Assembly (NCBI GenBank): GCA_013153915.1
Contig: JAADDL010000057.1
Location: 1 to 13,199, forward strand
Length of the DNA stretch: 13,199 bases
Reading direction: 5' to 3'
Origin: Campylobacterota bacterium
GTDB taxonomy: Bacteria > Campylobacterota > Campylobacteria > Campylobacterales > JALSKU01
The notes under the pieces were generated by a model. The model had not been told where the DNA came from and searched no databases. It saw only the letters and a list, made by a program, of their open reading frames with translations. Position 1 is the first letter of the stretch, and every line of letters starts with the position of its first letter. Of this stretch, positions 1 through 6,725 are shown one piece after another. A program made the translations under genes and the position numbers.

Positions 1-41
1 AAAGCGAGTTTAAAAGAGAGTAAAAACGGGGTAAAATCCAT
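1..41 (-). CDS. modB: Molybdate ABC transporter permease ModB, 5' end only
   Basis: Reading the minus strand from an ATG at 41-39 gives 13 codons (MDFTPFLLSFKLA) before the window ends. This is a typical start of the ModB inner-membrane permease: a short N-terminus followed at once by the first membrane helix. ModB forms the channel of the ModABC molybdate importer, receiving molybdate from ModA. It lies 20 bases downstream of the di-Mop gene, in the same direction, as expected for the next gene of a mod operon. An in-frame TTG nine bases upstream is an alternative start. Neither start has a strong Shine-Dalgarno, and a small inverted repeat sits just upstream. The call rests on 13 residues plus context, so it is likely but not proven. 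Confidence 0.7.
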   Translation of the reverse strand, partial: MDFTPFLLSFKLA

Positions 42-42
42 A

Positions 43-57
43 TGAGACAATATCTCA
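43..57. repeat. Small inverted repeat just upstream of modB
   Basis: TGAGA (43-47) and TCTCA (53-57) are perfect 5-bp inverted arms around a 5-base spacer. They fill most of the gap between the di-Mop stop codon and the modB start, where the ribosome binding site should be. In mRNA they could form a small hairpin affecting modB translation. Five-bp arms are common by chance, so function is only a suggestion. Confidence 0.25.
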
Positions 58-61
58 AACA

Positions 62-454
62 TCACAATACCTCTTTTATAAAAAGTTCGCTTGCTTTTAT
101 CAAGGCTACCACACTATCCCCCTCTTTGAGTCCCATACTCAAAGATGATGACAAAGTAGTAACGCACTCTATCTCGTCATATCCGCTATCAAGTTTTATC
201 AAGCTCAAAACCTCTCCATTGTCCACCTTTTTTATAGTGCACTCTATTTGATTGCTTATACTTATACTTTTACTTCTCTCCCTCCCTATGGAGACACAGG
301 TGGACTTCACCGAAAGCAATACTTGGCTACCTATGCGTATATCCGGTAGCTCAAGCCCCATCATACAAAGCCTCTCTCCGTGATAGTCAAACTCTATAGT
401 ATGCAATCCATCTTTACCTTTTATGCCTAAAACGGTTGCCTCAAAGAGATTCAT
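62..454 (-). CDS. Stand-alone di-Mop (TOBE) molybdate-binding protein of the mod operon
   Basis: The 130-residue protein consists of two Mop/TOBE-like units, roughly residues 1-62 and 68-130. The second ends with the characteristic V-A-L-I-K-A-S-E-L-F-I signature, in which the backbone around K-A-S binds oxyanions in known Mop domains. The first is more divergent (V-L-L-S-V-K-S-T-C-V-S-I). There is no DNA-binding, ATPase or membrane part and no signal peptide, so it should be cytoplasmic. Molbindin-like proteins of this kind store or buffer molybdate, and TOBE units also form the C-terminal regulatory part of ModC. The start codon overlaps the modA stop (ATGA), so it is translationally coupled to modA; modB follows. 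A role as a cytosolic molybdate buffer or as a detached regulatory domain for ModC is inference. Confidence 0.75.
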   Translation of the reverse strand: MNLFEATVLGIKGKDGLHTIEFDYHGERLCMMGLELPDIRIGSQVLLSVKSTCVSIGRERSKSISISNQIECTIKKVDNGEVLSLIKLDSGYDEIECVTTLSSSLSMGLKEGDSVVALIKASELFIKEVL

Positions 455-1191
455 CTTTCGCTATACCCAAAATCTTCAAAGATCTTTTTTGCTCTTTTGC
501 TAAGGATAAAGTCGTAAAACACTTTAGCCTCTTTTGATGAGTTTTTTATCAAAACCACGCCTTGATCTATCGGATCATACAAAGAGGGCTCAACCTCTAT
601 CCAATTTTGACCTTTTTTATATTTTCTCATTTTTTTACTATATAGAGCCGACTTGGCTACCAACCCAATATCTGCCGCTATAATGGAGTAAACCACGGCT
701 TGAGATACAGACTGCCCATATATAAGTTTATCTTTTATATCTTTATATATGCCCGCTTTTTGCATAGCTTCCAAAGCCGCTTTTCCATACGGTGCCGTTT
801 TCGGGTTTGCTATGGCTATCTTTTTTACGGCACTACTCTTTAAAAGTTCCAAACCTTTTGAAAAATCCCACTTTTTACTACTAAGTAAAGCCAAAGAGCC
901 TTTAGCGTAAACCACGGGCTTGGTTAGAGTAAACCCCTCTTCATATAGAGCTTTAGGGTACTTCATATTTGCCGACATAAAAAGCTCAAACGGCGCTCCT
1001 TCTCGTATCTGAGCGGTTAACTTTCCGCTACTTCCAAGCAATACTTGCACATCTATACTAGGATTTGTCTTATGAAAAGCCTCTATAAGTTTTGGCATAG
1101 CATAACTCACATTTGCCGCCACCGCTATCTTTATCGTCGAGGCAAAAACAAAACCGCAATATAAAATCAAAACCGACAACACCTTTTTCAT
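451..1191 (-). CDS. modA: Periplasmic molybdate-binding protein ModA
   Basis: Solute-binding protein of the ModABC importer; it captures molybdate (and usually tungstate) in the periplasm and delivers it to ModB. At 246 residues it has the usual length. Residues 1-17 form a signal peptide with a likely cut after GFVFA. Family motifs follow: A-N-V-S-Y-A at 26-31, G-S-S-G-K-L-T at 53-59, E-G-A-P-F-E-L-F-M-S-A at 64-74, A-N-P-K-T-A-P-Y-G at 128-136, and a Y-D-P-I-D-Q-G segment at 205-211. The serines of the first two motifs and the later tyrosine match oxyanion-binding positions in characterised ModA proteins. Cys12 lies in the hydrophobic core and does not form a convincing lipobox, so a soluble protein is expected. 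The gene starts one base after the modE stop and its stop overlaps the di-Mop start. Confidence 0.93.
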   Translation of the reverse strand: MKKVLSVLILYCGFVFASTIKIAVAANVSYAMPKLIEAFHKTNPSIDVQVLLGSSGKLTAQIREGAPFELFMSANMKYPKALYEEGFTLTKPVVYAKGSLALLSSKKWDFSKGLELLKSSAVKKIAIANPKTAPYGKAALEAMQKAGIYKDIKDKLIYGQSVSQAVVYSIIAADIGLVAKSALYSKKMRKYKKGQNWIEVEPSLYDPIDQGVVLIKNSSKEAKVFYDFILSKRAKKIFEDFGYSER

Positions 1192-1192
1192 G

Positions 1193-1948
1193 CTATTTTC
1201 CTATAAGTATATCTTTGGGTCTGATAAATATATAAGCTTTTTGATTCTCTTTCAAGGAGAGCTCTTTTACAAGAGAATTTTTACAAGTCAGCCATATCTT
1301 ATCCACTTGATTTACATCTATTTTGATCCCCGTATTTACCCTGCCCGTCTCCATATCCTCTATAATTCCCTCAAATATATTGACACTTCTTTTAAAATCT
1401 TTATTGTTTGAGATGAGTATGGAGGAGGCTTTGATGATACCCACTATCTCGTCGTCTATCTTAAGTTCGAGGTCTTTTAGTGCGTCAAGAGTTATGTTTG
1501 ATCTTAAAACTATCCCGCTTTTTAGTTCAAAACTTATATCAGCGCTCACTTTATCTTGCCTTATCTCCACTATCTTGCCAAATAGTTGATTTCTCGCACT
1601 AATCCTCAAAGCCAACTTTTTGATAGCCGAAATATCGGATATATTTGAAAGAGAGGATAAAAACCTCTCATACTCGTTTTTTAAAACTTCATAGTCGTCT
1701 ATAAGCCGCTTTGCGTAACTCGTGAGCTTCGTCCCTCCCCCTCCGCTACCGCCTATCTCTTTTGTCAAAAGCGGCTCTTTAGATAGATTGTTGAGGCTAT
1801 CTACTATCTCCCAGGCGGCTTTATAGCTCATGGGGATGCTTTTTGCGGCTTTTGAGATAGAGCCTGTTTTATCTATCGCTTTTAGAAGGGCTATTCTTTT
1901 TTGTAAAATATCGGGAGTATGAAAATCCAAAATATCGCTATAATGCAT
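1193..1948 (-). CDS. modE: Molybdate-responsive transcription regulator ModE
   Basis: This 251-residue protein has the full ModE layout. The N-terminal winged helix-turn-helix (about 19-85) contains T-G-S-I-S-K-A-A-K and S-Y-K-A-A-W, followed by the wing motif G-G-S-G-G-G-G-T-K-L-T at 66-76. A linker leads to two Mop domains, about 116-180 (S-A-R-N-Q-L-F-G, later I-K-A-S-S-I-L-I-S) and 187-250. ModE dimers bind molybdate through the Mop domains, and the loaded form binds operators, usually repressing uptake genes. Here it is the first gene of the mod operon and lies one base before modA. A matching ModE box overlaps its own ribosome binding site, which suggests autoregulation. The ATG at 1948 follows AAGG with a suitable gap. 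Length and motifs are complete, with no sign of damage. Confidence 0.93.
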   Translation of the reverse strand: MHYSDILDFHTPDILQKRIALLKAIDKTGSISKAAKSIPMSYKAAWEIVDSLNNLSKEPLLTKEIGGSGGGGTKLTSYAKRLIDDYEVLKNEYERFLSSLSNISDISAIKKLALRISARNQLFGKIVEIRQDKVSADISFELKSGIVLRSNITLDALKDLELKIDDEIVGIIKASSILISNNKDFKRSVNIFEGIIEDMETGRVNTGIKIDVNQVDKIWLTCKNSLVKELSLKENQKAYIFIRPKDILIGK

Positions 1949-1953
1949 AAAAA

Positions 1954-1979
1954 GCCTTATATACTAAAATATATAACGA
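1954..1979 (-). promoter_or_regulatory. Predicted ModE operator upstream of modE
   Basis: Read on the minus strand, the arms are TCGTTATATA and TATATAAGGC, separated by six bases (TTTTAG). The arms are inverted repeats matching at 8 of 10 positions. The pattern CGnTATATA, about six bases, then TATATAnnG is the known ModE consensus form. The proximal arm contains the AAGG that serves as the modE ribosome binding site, and a TACTAT element (minus strand, 1981-1986) just upstream is a possible -10. Bound ModE would block initiation or early elongation and so close a feedback loop on the operon. Confidence 0.7.
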
Positions 1980-2044
1980 AATAGTACAACTAAAATGATA
2001 AAATATTTCTTAACAAGATAATTTTACTCTTATTTAAGCAAAAA

Positions 2045-2053
2045 TGTTATAAT
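2045..2053 (+). promoter_or_regulatory. Extended -10 promoter for the DUF1858-DUF2249 gene
   Basis: TGTTATAAT is a perfect extended -10 (TGn plus TATAAT) on the plus strand. No good -35 is seen at the expected distance (TACTCT at 2025-2030 is poor), which is normal for Campylobacterota sigma-70 promoters. Transcription would begin near 2060, only about 9 bases before the ATG at 2069 but about 21 before the TTG at 2081, which supports the later start. Confidence 0.65.
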
Positions 2054-2080
2054 ATTAACAAAAAATTAATGGAGTTTACT

Positions 2081-2599
2081 TTGAAAAAAGAGATAAAGAT
2101 GGATACAACAGTCGCCGAACTTTTAAACGACTACAAAGGGATGAAAGATATACTCATCTCCATAAATCCGAAATTTAAAAAACTAAACAACCCGATACTT
2201 AGAAGAACACTCGCAAAGCTAGCCACCGTAAAACAAGCCGCTATCATAGGCGGGATGGATGCGTATGAGCTTTTAAACAAACTAAGAGTCGCAGTAGGAC
2301 AAGAGCCGATACAAATAGATGAAAAAGAGCAGATTATCATAGACGAAAGCAGACCTTCGTGGGCAAACAAAGAACCGATTGCCGTTTTAGATGCCAATGA
2401 ACTTTTAGACAAAGGCAAAAACCCTCTTGCGGAAGCTCATAAACTTTTAAAAAAATTAAAAAAGGATGAAACTTTAAAAATAGTATCGGATTTTAGACCC
2501 GAACCACTTATAGAGGAGTTTGAAAAACAAGGATACGAAGTAGCCTCGTTTAGCGAAGATAAAAAGATATACCAAACGGTCATACGCAAATCAAAATAG
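2081..2599 (+). CDS. DUF1858-DUF2249 two-domain protein, cysteine-free
   Basis: A small soluble protein of 172 residues. The first 75 or so match the DUF1858 style, with I-N-P-K-F-K-K-L and N-P-I-L-R-R-T-L-A-K-L-A-T-V-K-Q-A-A. Roughly the last 75 match DUF2249, a sulfur-carrier-like fold, with V-L-D-A-N-E-L-L, E-T-L-K-I-V-S-D-F-R-P-E-P-L and F-E-K-Q-G-Y-E-V. Both families are common in anaerobes and nitrogen-oxide reducers, but their biochemistry is poorly defined. Unlike the redox-disulfide DUF1858 relatives, this protein has no cysteine at all, so thiol redox chemistry is excluded. Start choice: TTG at 2081 follows GGAG (2071-2074) by six bases. ATG at 2069 has no ribosome binding site, and ATG at 2099 is a third option. 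It diverges from modE and ends 13 bases before the convergent cyclase gene. The function is unknown. Confidence 0.8.
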   Translation: MKKEIKMDTTVAELLNDYKGMKDILISINPKFKKLNNPILRRTLAKLATVKQAAIIGGMDAYELLNKLRVAVGQEPIQIDEKEQIIIDESRPSWANKEPIAVLDANELLDKGKNPLAEAHKLLKKLKKDETLKIVSDFRPEPLIEEFEKQGYEVASFSEDKKIYQTVIRKSK

Positions 2600-2612
2600 A
2601 CACAATCCGAAT

Positions 2613-4367
2613 TTAGTGCAAAACGACTCTATTTCGACCGCTATTTTTTGCGTCATATAGCGCTTCATCGGCTCTATTTAGAGACTGTTCGATACTTTTA
2701 TCTTTTTTTGATACGCTAGCTACTCCTAAACTTATGGTAAATCTAATAATTTGTCCGTCATGAGTGATAATTTTTTTATTTTCAACATTTTTTCTTATCT
2801 TTTCCGCTAGATTGTAAGCCCCTTTTGTATCGGTAAACGGCAAAAGTAGCGCAAACTCCTCTCCTCCGTATCTAGATACCACATCGCTTTCTCTGCCGGT
2901 TTCTATGATGGTATTTGAAAGCACCTTTATCACATCGTCCCCCGTGCTATGTCCGTATGTATCGTTGATTTTTTTAAACTTATCGATATCAAGCATGATA
3001 ACCGAAAGCGGCTTTTTCTCTCTTTTTGATATGTAGATTAACTCTTGAGCTATCTCATTAAAATATCTTCTATTGTATAAGCCCGTCAAATAATCTCTAT
3101 TTGCCTGCTCTTTTAACTGTTTTCTCGCCTCTTCAAGCTCGGATATAACCGTATTTGATAGATGAGTTAAAGCCTCTAGGACTAAAAAGTGCTTATTGGT
3201 ATTGAAGTTCTTTTCGCTATCTTCATTTTGAAAATCTTTATCGAAATATTTTTTTGTGTTATCTTGTTCACTTAAAGCAAGTATGGTCATCGACATACTA
3301 AGCAAAGAATTTCTATCGTCCTTTTCGTTATGATATATCTCTCCGTAAGTGAAAAATCCTATATTGGGAGCTATTTTATTAAACGGGTTTAACTCCATAG
3401 ATATTTCAGACTGCAAAAAGACCCTTCGACCCGCACAACTATATATGTATATAACTTCTGGCTGAAAAGAGTGATACTTTTTTATATTATTTTGCGTATC
3501 ACTGAGTATCAGATCAACATTTCCGAAAGCCAAGCGGACTTTATCGCCCACCTCAAGATTTCCTACCGTTAGAAGCGATCCGTCGTCAAATTTATGACTT
3601 ATGACACGACAAACCTCAAGTCCGTCGTCCTCTATCTTTAAAAGAGGAAATTCCGTAGCGGAGAACGGAAGATCGTCACCTATCTTCTCTCCCAGATATT
3701 TTTTATATATCTCACTTGCGTTAAGTCCGTCTATCTCATAGAGCCTATTTTTTTCAACTTTAGTAACGGTCATAGTTTTACCGATGGCTTGCCAGTTTAG
3801 CTGATATTGGGTAAAGACGTTTAAGCGGTCGCTATTTAGGGATGCGGCGACACTGCCTCTAGAATAAACCCCGTTTGCGTCAAATATAAAAGTTTTGACG
3901 ATATATCCGTTATCTCCCGCCAGCCCTCCGGCGACGGGTATGGAGCTATCTACGGAGCTGATGCCGTCTAAGACATCATTTCCGTTTGTTTGCAAACCCT
4001 CTATAAAAAGTATCATCGCTTTTGTGTTATCGCCAAATAGAGAAGTGGCTATATGCTGACCCATCTTATAGTCGTCTTCATCGGCAAAATAGCCTTGCTT
4101 AACCGTGCTATTTTCAAACTCCATAATAGAGATGTCTATGGTATTTTCAAACGAGTTACCTTCAAATATTTCACCGGAAGTCGTGGTACCTATAAAAGGG
4201 ATATTGTGGCTTTTATCTTTTATGATGGATTGAATTTTTTTTACTTCATCTTCTTTGACAAATCCGCTAAATATTTGGATTAAGCTTTTTTGAGCGTCTA
4301 AATCCTTTATTTTAAAATTATTCTCCAACTCTTCGATACTGCGATATTGAATATTAGTAACTCTCAT
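2613..4367 (-). CDS. FIST-domain diguanylate cyclase
   Basis: A 584-residue cytoplasmic signalling protein with no membrane segments. It has a FIST N-terminal sensor part (about 25-200, with G-G-L-A-G-D-N-G at 147-154), a FIST C part (about 205-365, with S-C-A-G-R-R at 310-315 and G-F-F-T-Y-G-E at 337-343), a short helical linker around 395-422, and a C-terminal GGDEF domain from 423. The GGEEF active site is at 501-505. The metal-binding L-D-I-D-K-F and the D-x-L-T-G-L-Y-N-R-R start motif are intact. R492-E-S-D495, five residues before GGEEF, is a canonical I-site, so product inhibition by cyclic di-GMP is expected. FIST domains are thought to bind small ligands such as amino acids, which would couple an internal cue to cyclic di-GMP synthesis. 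The start has AAGGAT upstream. The gene is monocistronic and convergent with the DUF1858 gene. Confidence 0.93.
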   Translation of the reverse strand: MRVTNIQYRSIEELENNFKIKDLDAQKSLIQIFSGFVKEDEVKKIQSIIKDKSHNIPFIGTTTSGEIFEGNSFENTIDISIMEFENSTVKQGYFADEDDYKMGQHIATSLFGDNTKAMILFIEGLQTNGNDVLDGISSVDSSIPVAGGLAGDNGYIVKTFIFDANGVYSRGSVAASLNSDRLNVFTQYQLNWQAIGKTMTVTKVEKNRLYEIDGLNASEIYKKYLGEKIGDDLPFSATEFPLLKIEDDGLEVCRVISHKFDDGSLLTVGNLEVGDKVRLAFGNVDLILSDTQNNIKKYHSFQPEVIYIYSCAGRRVFLQSEISMELNPFNKIAPNIGFFTYGEIYHNEKDDRNSLLSMSMTILALSEQDNTKKYFDKDFQNEDSEKNFNTNKHFLVLEALTHLSNTVISELEEARKQLKEQANRDYLTGLYNRRYFNEIAQELIYISKREKKPLSVIMLDIDKFKKINDTYGHSTGDDVIKVLSNTIIETGRESDVVSRYGGEEFALLLPFTDTKGAYNLAEKIRKNVENKKIITHDGQIIRFTISLGVASVSKKDKSIEQSLNRADEALYDAKNSGRNRVVLH

Positions 4368-4757
4368 ATAAAATCCTTATATTTTAACGACCGTATTTGA
4401 TGCGACAATAAATCATCGCTTAAAACAACTCAAAATCAAAAAATTCAATTAATTTAAACTTTAACTTAAGATAATATCGTCAAAATTTATAAATTTTATA
4501 CTTTTTTATAAAGTATTTTTTCACAACCTCGGTTCGGCATGATTAAAAATGACCACAGATACGCTCATTGGATAATTTCTCTAAAGCCGTTTCTTCCAAG
4601 TAGCTAATTAAAAACCTATAAAGACAGGGAGAAATAAAGATTTAAATTAAAAAGATTTAAGTATTGTTTTAAACTCATTTTAGTATTCTTAAAAACGGTA
4701 TTTATCTAAATCGGTTGCCTAAGAAATAGCTCAGGGCAACCGATTTATTTTTCTATT
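4368..4757. other. Gap of about 390 bases between htpG and the FIST-GGDEF gene
   Basis: No intact gene is visible. The left part must hold the cyclase promoter (minus strand), but only weak elements are seen. There is an AT-rich perfect palindrome AAAATTTATAAATTTT at 4482-4497. Bases 4520-4640 are less AT-rich than their flanks. On the minus strand they translate into a short peptide stretch with no start codon (fragment YLEETALEKLSNERICGHF). A change of frame there would continue as NHAEPRL, ending in a stop. This may be a remnant of a decayed gene or the body of a small RNA; I cannot assign a family. The right end is a strong terminator hairpin. Confidence 0.5.
4707..4747. terminator. Strong, probably bidirectional terminator downstream of htpG
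   Basis: A perfect 13-bp stem pairs 4707-4719 (TAAATCGGTTGCC) with 4735-4747 (GGCAACCGATTTA) around a 15-base loop. On the plus strand it is followed by a T-rich tract (TTTATTTTTCT, from 4744). On the minus strand it lies 11 bases past the htpG stop, and the A/T base of the stem gives a short U run. It clearly ends htpG. The better T tract faces the plus strand, where no coding gene lies upstream. Confidence 0.85.
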
Positions 4758-6614
4758 CTAAATACTCTTGGCAAGTATCTTATTTATCCTCTTTACGAAA
4801 TCAGCACTATCTTCTATCTTCATACCTTCTATGAGTCTTGCTTCATCATAAAGTATATGAGCGACATCTTCTATGGTTGCCAAAGAGTCGTTTTCGGATA
4901 GTTTTTTCAATATCTCATGATTTGGATTGATCTCAAGTATAGGTTTTACTTTTGGCAAATCGGTATGCCCCATCTGCTTTAACATCTCTTGCATAACAAA
5001 ATCGGGGTCATCTTTATCAAACACTAAACAAGCCGGCGATTCATTCAGTCTTTTACTTATCTTTACATCTTTAACTTCATCTTTTAGTATCTCTTTCATC
5101 TTCACTAAGATTTCGGTAATCTCTTTTGATGACTCTTCCTCTTTTTCCTCTTCGTCATCTTTCTTGACATCATCGTCTATCTCGCTTGTATTGACGGATT
5201 TAACCGGAGTTTTATCGTATTCCGTTACGACCCTCATGATAAGACCGTCAACCTCGTCATCCATGATCAAGACCTCTATATCTTTTGCTTTAAAGTTTTC
5301 GATAAGAGGAGAGTTTTTCAGCACTTTTTCATCATCGCCCAATATATAATAGATGGCTTTTTGCCCCTCTTTCATACTCTCTTTGTACTCTTTAAAACTG
5401 ACATTGTCTCTTTTTGTAGATTTGAAAAGTAAAAGGTCTAAAATAAGCTCTTTATTTTCATAATCGGTATAAACCCCCTCTTTTAAAACCTTGCCAAATA
5501 GTTTGTAAAATTTAAGATACTTTTCAAAATCTTTCTCTTTTAACTTTTTAAGCTCATTGAGTATCTTTTTAACCGAAGCTTTTCTTATCTTTGTCAATAT
5601 GATATTTTGCTGAAGCATCTCTCTGCTAACATTTAAAGGCAAATCCTCACTATCGATAATACCTCTTACAAATCTCAAATATGTCGGCATCAACTCTTTA
5701 TCGTCGTCGGTTATAAATACTCTCTTGACATAAAGTTTAACCCCGGGCTGATAATCAACCCTAAAAAGATCAAACGGAGCAACCGACGGAATATAAAATA
5801 GAGTCGAATACTCCAAAGTACCCTCCGCATTAGTATGTATCCAAAGCAAAGGGTCGTTGCTATCGCCCGTTAGTTGCTTGTAAAAGTCTATATACTCTTC
5901 ATCGCTTATTTCGTTTTTATTTAGTCTCCAAAGAGCTGAAGCTTTGTTTATCTGCTCAAAATGTTTCTCTTTTTTACCGTCTTTTTCACTCTCTTTTAAC
6001 AAATAGATAGGAAAAGGAATATGGTTGGAGTATTTTTTCACTATCCTCTCTATCGTCCACTCCTCCAAAAACTCCTCTTCTCCATCTTTTAAATCAAGTA
6101 TAATCTCGGTACCGACGCTATCTTTTTTCGCCTCTTTTATCTCATATTCTCCGTTTCCGGTACTTATCCAGCTATAAGCTTTATCTTCTCCGGCTTTTTT
6201 AGAGATTACCTCTATCCTCTTAGCCACCATAAAAGCGCTGTAAAAACCGACACCGAACTGTCCTATCAACGAAGAATCTTTTTTGGCGTCACCGCTTAAA
6301 CTCTCCAAAAATGTTTTCGTTCCGCTTTTTGCGATAGTTCCAAGATGTTCTATAAGGTCATCTTTATTCATGCCTATACCGGTATCTCTAACTATTAGTC
6401 TTTTTTTCTCTTTGTCCGCCTCTATTTCGATACGAGGCTCAAACTTAAAATCCTTAAATTTTTCGTCGCTTATAGTTAAAAACTTTAACTTATCTATAGC
6501 ATCAGACGCATTTGATATGAGTTCTCTTAGAAAAATCTCTTTGTTTGAGTAAAGTGAGTGGATCATCAGATCCAATAATTGATTTATTTCAGTATCAAAT
6601 TTATATTTCGACAT
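4758..6614 (-). CDS. htpG: Molecular chaperone HtpG (bacterial Hsp90)
   Basis: ATP-dependent cytosolic chaperone that works as a homodimer, remodelling client proteins with the DnaK system. The 618 residues are full family length. The N-terminal GHKL ATPase shows E31-L-I-S-N35-A-S-D38, with E31 the expected catalytic glutamate, then D77-T-G-I-G-M and the lid motif G-Q-F-G-V-G-F at 118-124. The middle domain contains the P-L-N-V-S-R-E-M-L-Q segment that includes the ATP-sensing arginine. A highly acidic and lysine-rich stretch (D-D-D-V-K-K-D-D-E-E-E-K-E-E-E) lies between the middle and the C-terminal dimerisation domain. Its charge is unusually strong for a bacterial HtpG and recalls the charged linkers of eukaryotic Hsp90. 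The ATG follows AAGGAG by five bases. It has its own promoter and terminator, so it is probably monocistronic. Confidence 0.97.
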   Translation of the reverse strand: MSKYKFDTEINQLLDLMIHSLYSNKEIFLRELISNASDAIDKLKFLTISDEKFKDFKFEPRIEIEADKEKKRLIVRDTGIGMNKDDLIEHLGTIAKSGTKTFLESLSGDAKKDSSLIGQFGVGFYSAFMVAKRIEVISKKAGEDKAYSWISTGNGEYEIKEAKKDSVGTEIILDLKDGEEEFLEEWTIERIVKKYSNHIPFPIYLLKESEKDGKKEKHFEQINKASALWRLNKNEISDEEYIDFYKQLTGDSNDPLLWIHTNAEGTLEYSTLFYIPSVAPFDLFRVDYQPGVKLYVKRVFITDDDKELMPTYLRFVRGIIDSEDLPLNVSREMLQQNIILTKIRKASVKKILNELKKLKEKDFEKYLKFYKLFGKVLKEGVYTDYENKELILDLLLFKSTKRDNVSFKEYKESMKEGQKAIYYILGDDEKVLKNSPLIENFKAKDIEVLIMDDEVDGLIMRVVTEYDKTPVKSVNTSEIDDDVKKDDEEEKEEESSKEITEILVKMKEILKDEVKDVKISKRLNESPACLVFDKDDPDFVMQEMLKQMGHTDLPKVKPILEINPNHEILKKLSENDSLATIEDVAHILYDEARLIEGMKIEDSADFVKRINKILAKSI

Positions 6615-6641
6615 CTCTTCTCCTTAAATTTTTTTGAAAGA

Positions 6642-6670
6642 ATTATAGCTAAAAAAAAGAGATTTGTAAA
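6642..6670 (-). promoter_or_regulatory. htpG promoter
   Basis: On the minus strand, TTTACA (6670-6665) and TATAAT (6647-6642) are separated by 17 bases, a near-perfect sigma-70 promoter. The start would fall near 6635, about 20 bases before htpG. AAGGAG (6625-6620) is the ribosome binding site. The -35 overlaps the first of two AAATATTT copies (6668-6675 and 6682-6689). Confidence 0.75.
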
Positions 6671-6696
6671 TATTTCTTATAAAATATTTGCAATAA

Positions 6697-6719
6697 ACTT
6701 GATACAAACAGTATAAAGT
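6697..6719. promoter_or_regulatory. Inverted repeat upstream of htpG, possible HspR-like site
   Basis: ACTTGATAC (6697-6705) and GTATAAAGT (6711-6719) form 9-bp arms matching at 8 of 9 positions. The inner reading CTTGATA, seven bases, TATAAAG has the spacing of the HAIR element (CTTGAGT-N7-ACTCAAG) and matches it at 9 of 14 positions. It lies about 27 bases upstream of the htpG -35, and also just past the stop codon of the 48-residue gene, where it could instead act as a weak AT-rich terminator. Both readings are tentative. Confidence 0.3.
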
Positions 6720-6725
6720 ATCTAT

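Noticed and set aside
1140..1191. ModA as a lipoprotein via Cys12
   Set aside because: The residues before Cys12 (L-I-L-Y) do not form a lipobox, and a normal signal peptidase site follows.
2069..2080. ATG start at 2069 for the DUF1858-DUF2249 protein
   Set aside because: No Shine-Dalgarno precedes it and it lies very close to the expected transcription start; GGAG points to TTG at 2081. Not fully excluded.
4482..4497. Palindrome AAAATTTATAAATTTT as an operator
   Set aside because: Composed only of A and T in a very AT-rich region, so it is expected by chance; no regulator fits.
4927..5349. Open frame of 140 codons on the plus strand
   Set aside because: It lies fully antisense to htpG and is rich in Ser/Phe/Ile, the signature of reading the complement of Lys/Glu-rich coding sequence; no ribosome binding site or family match.
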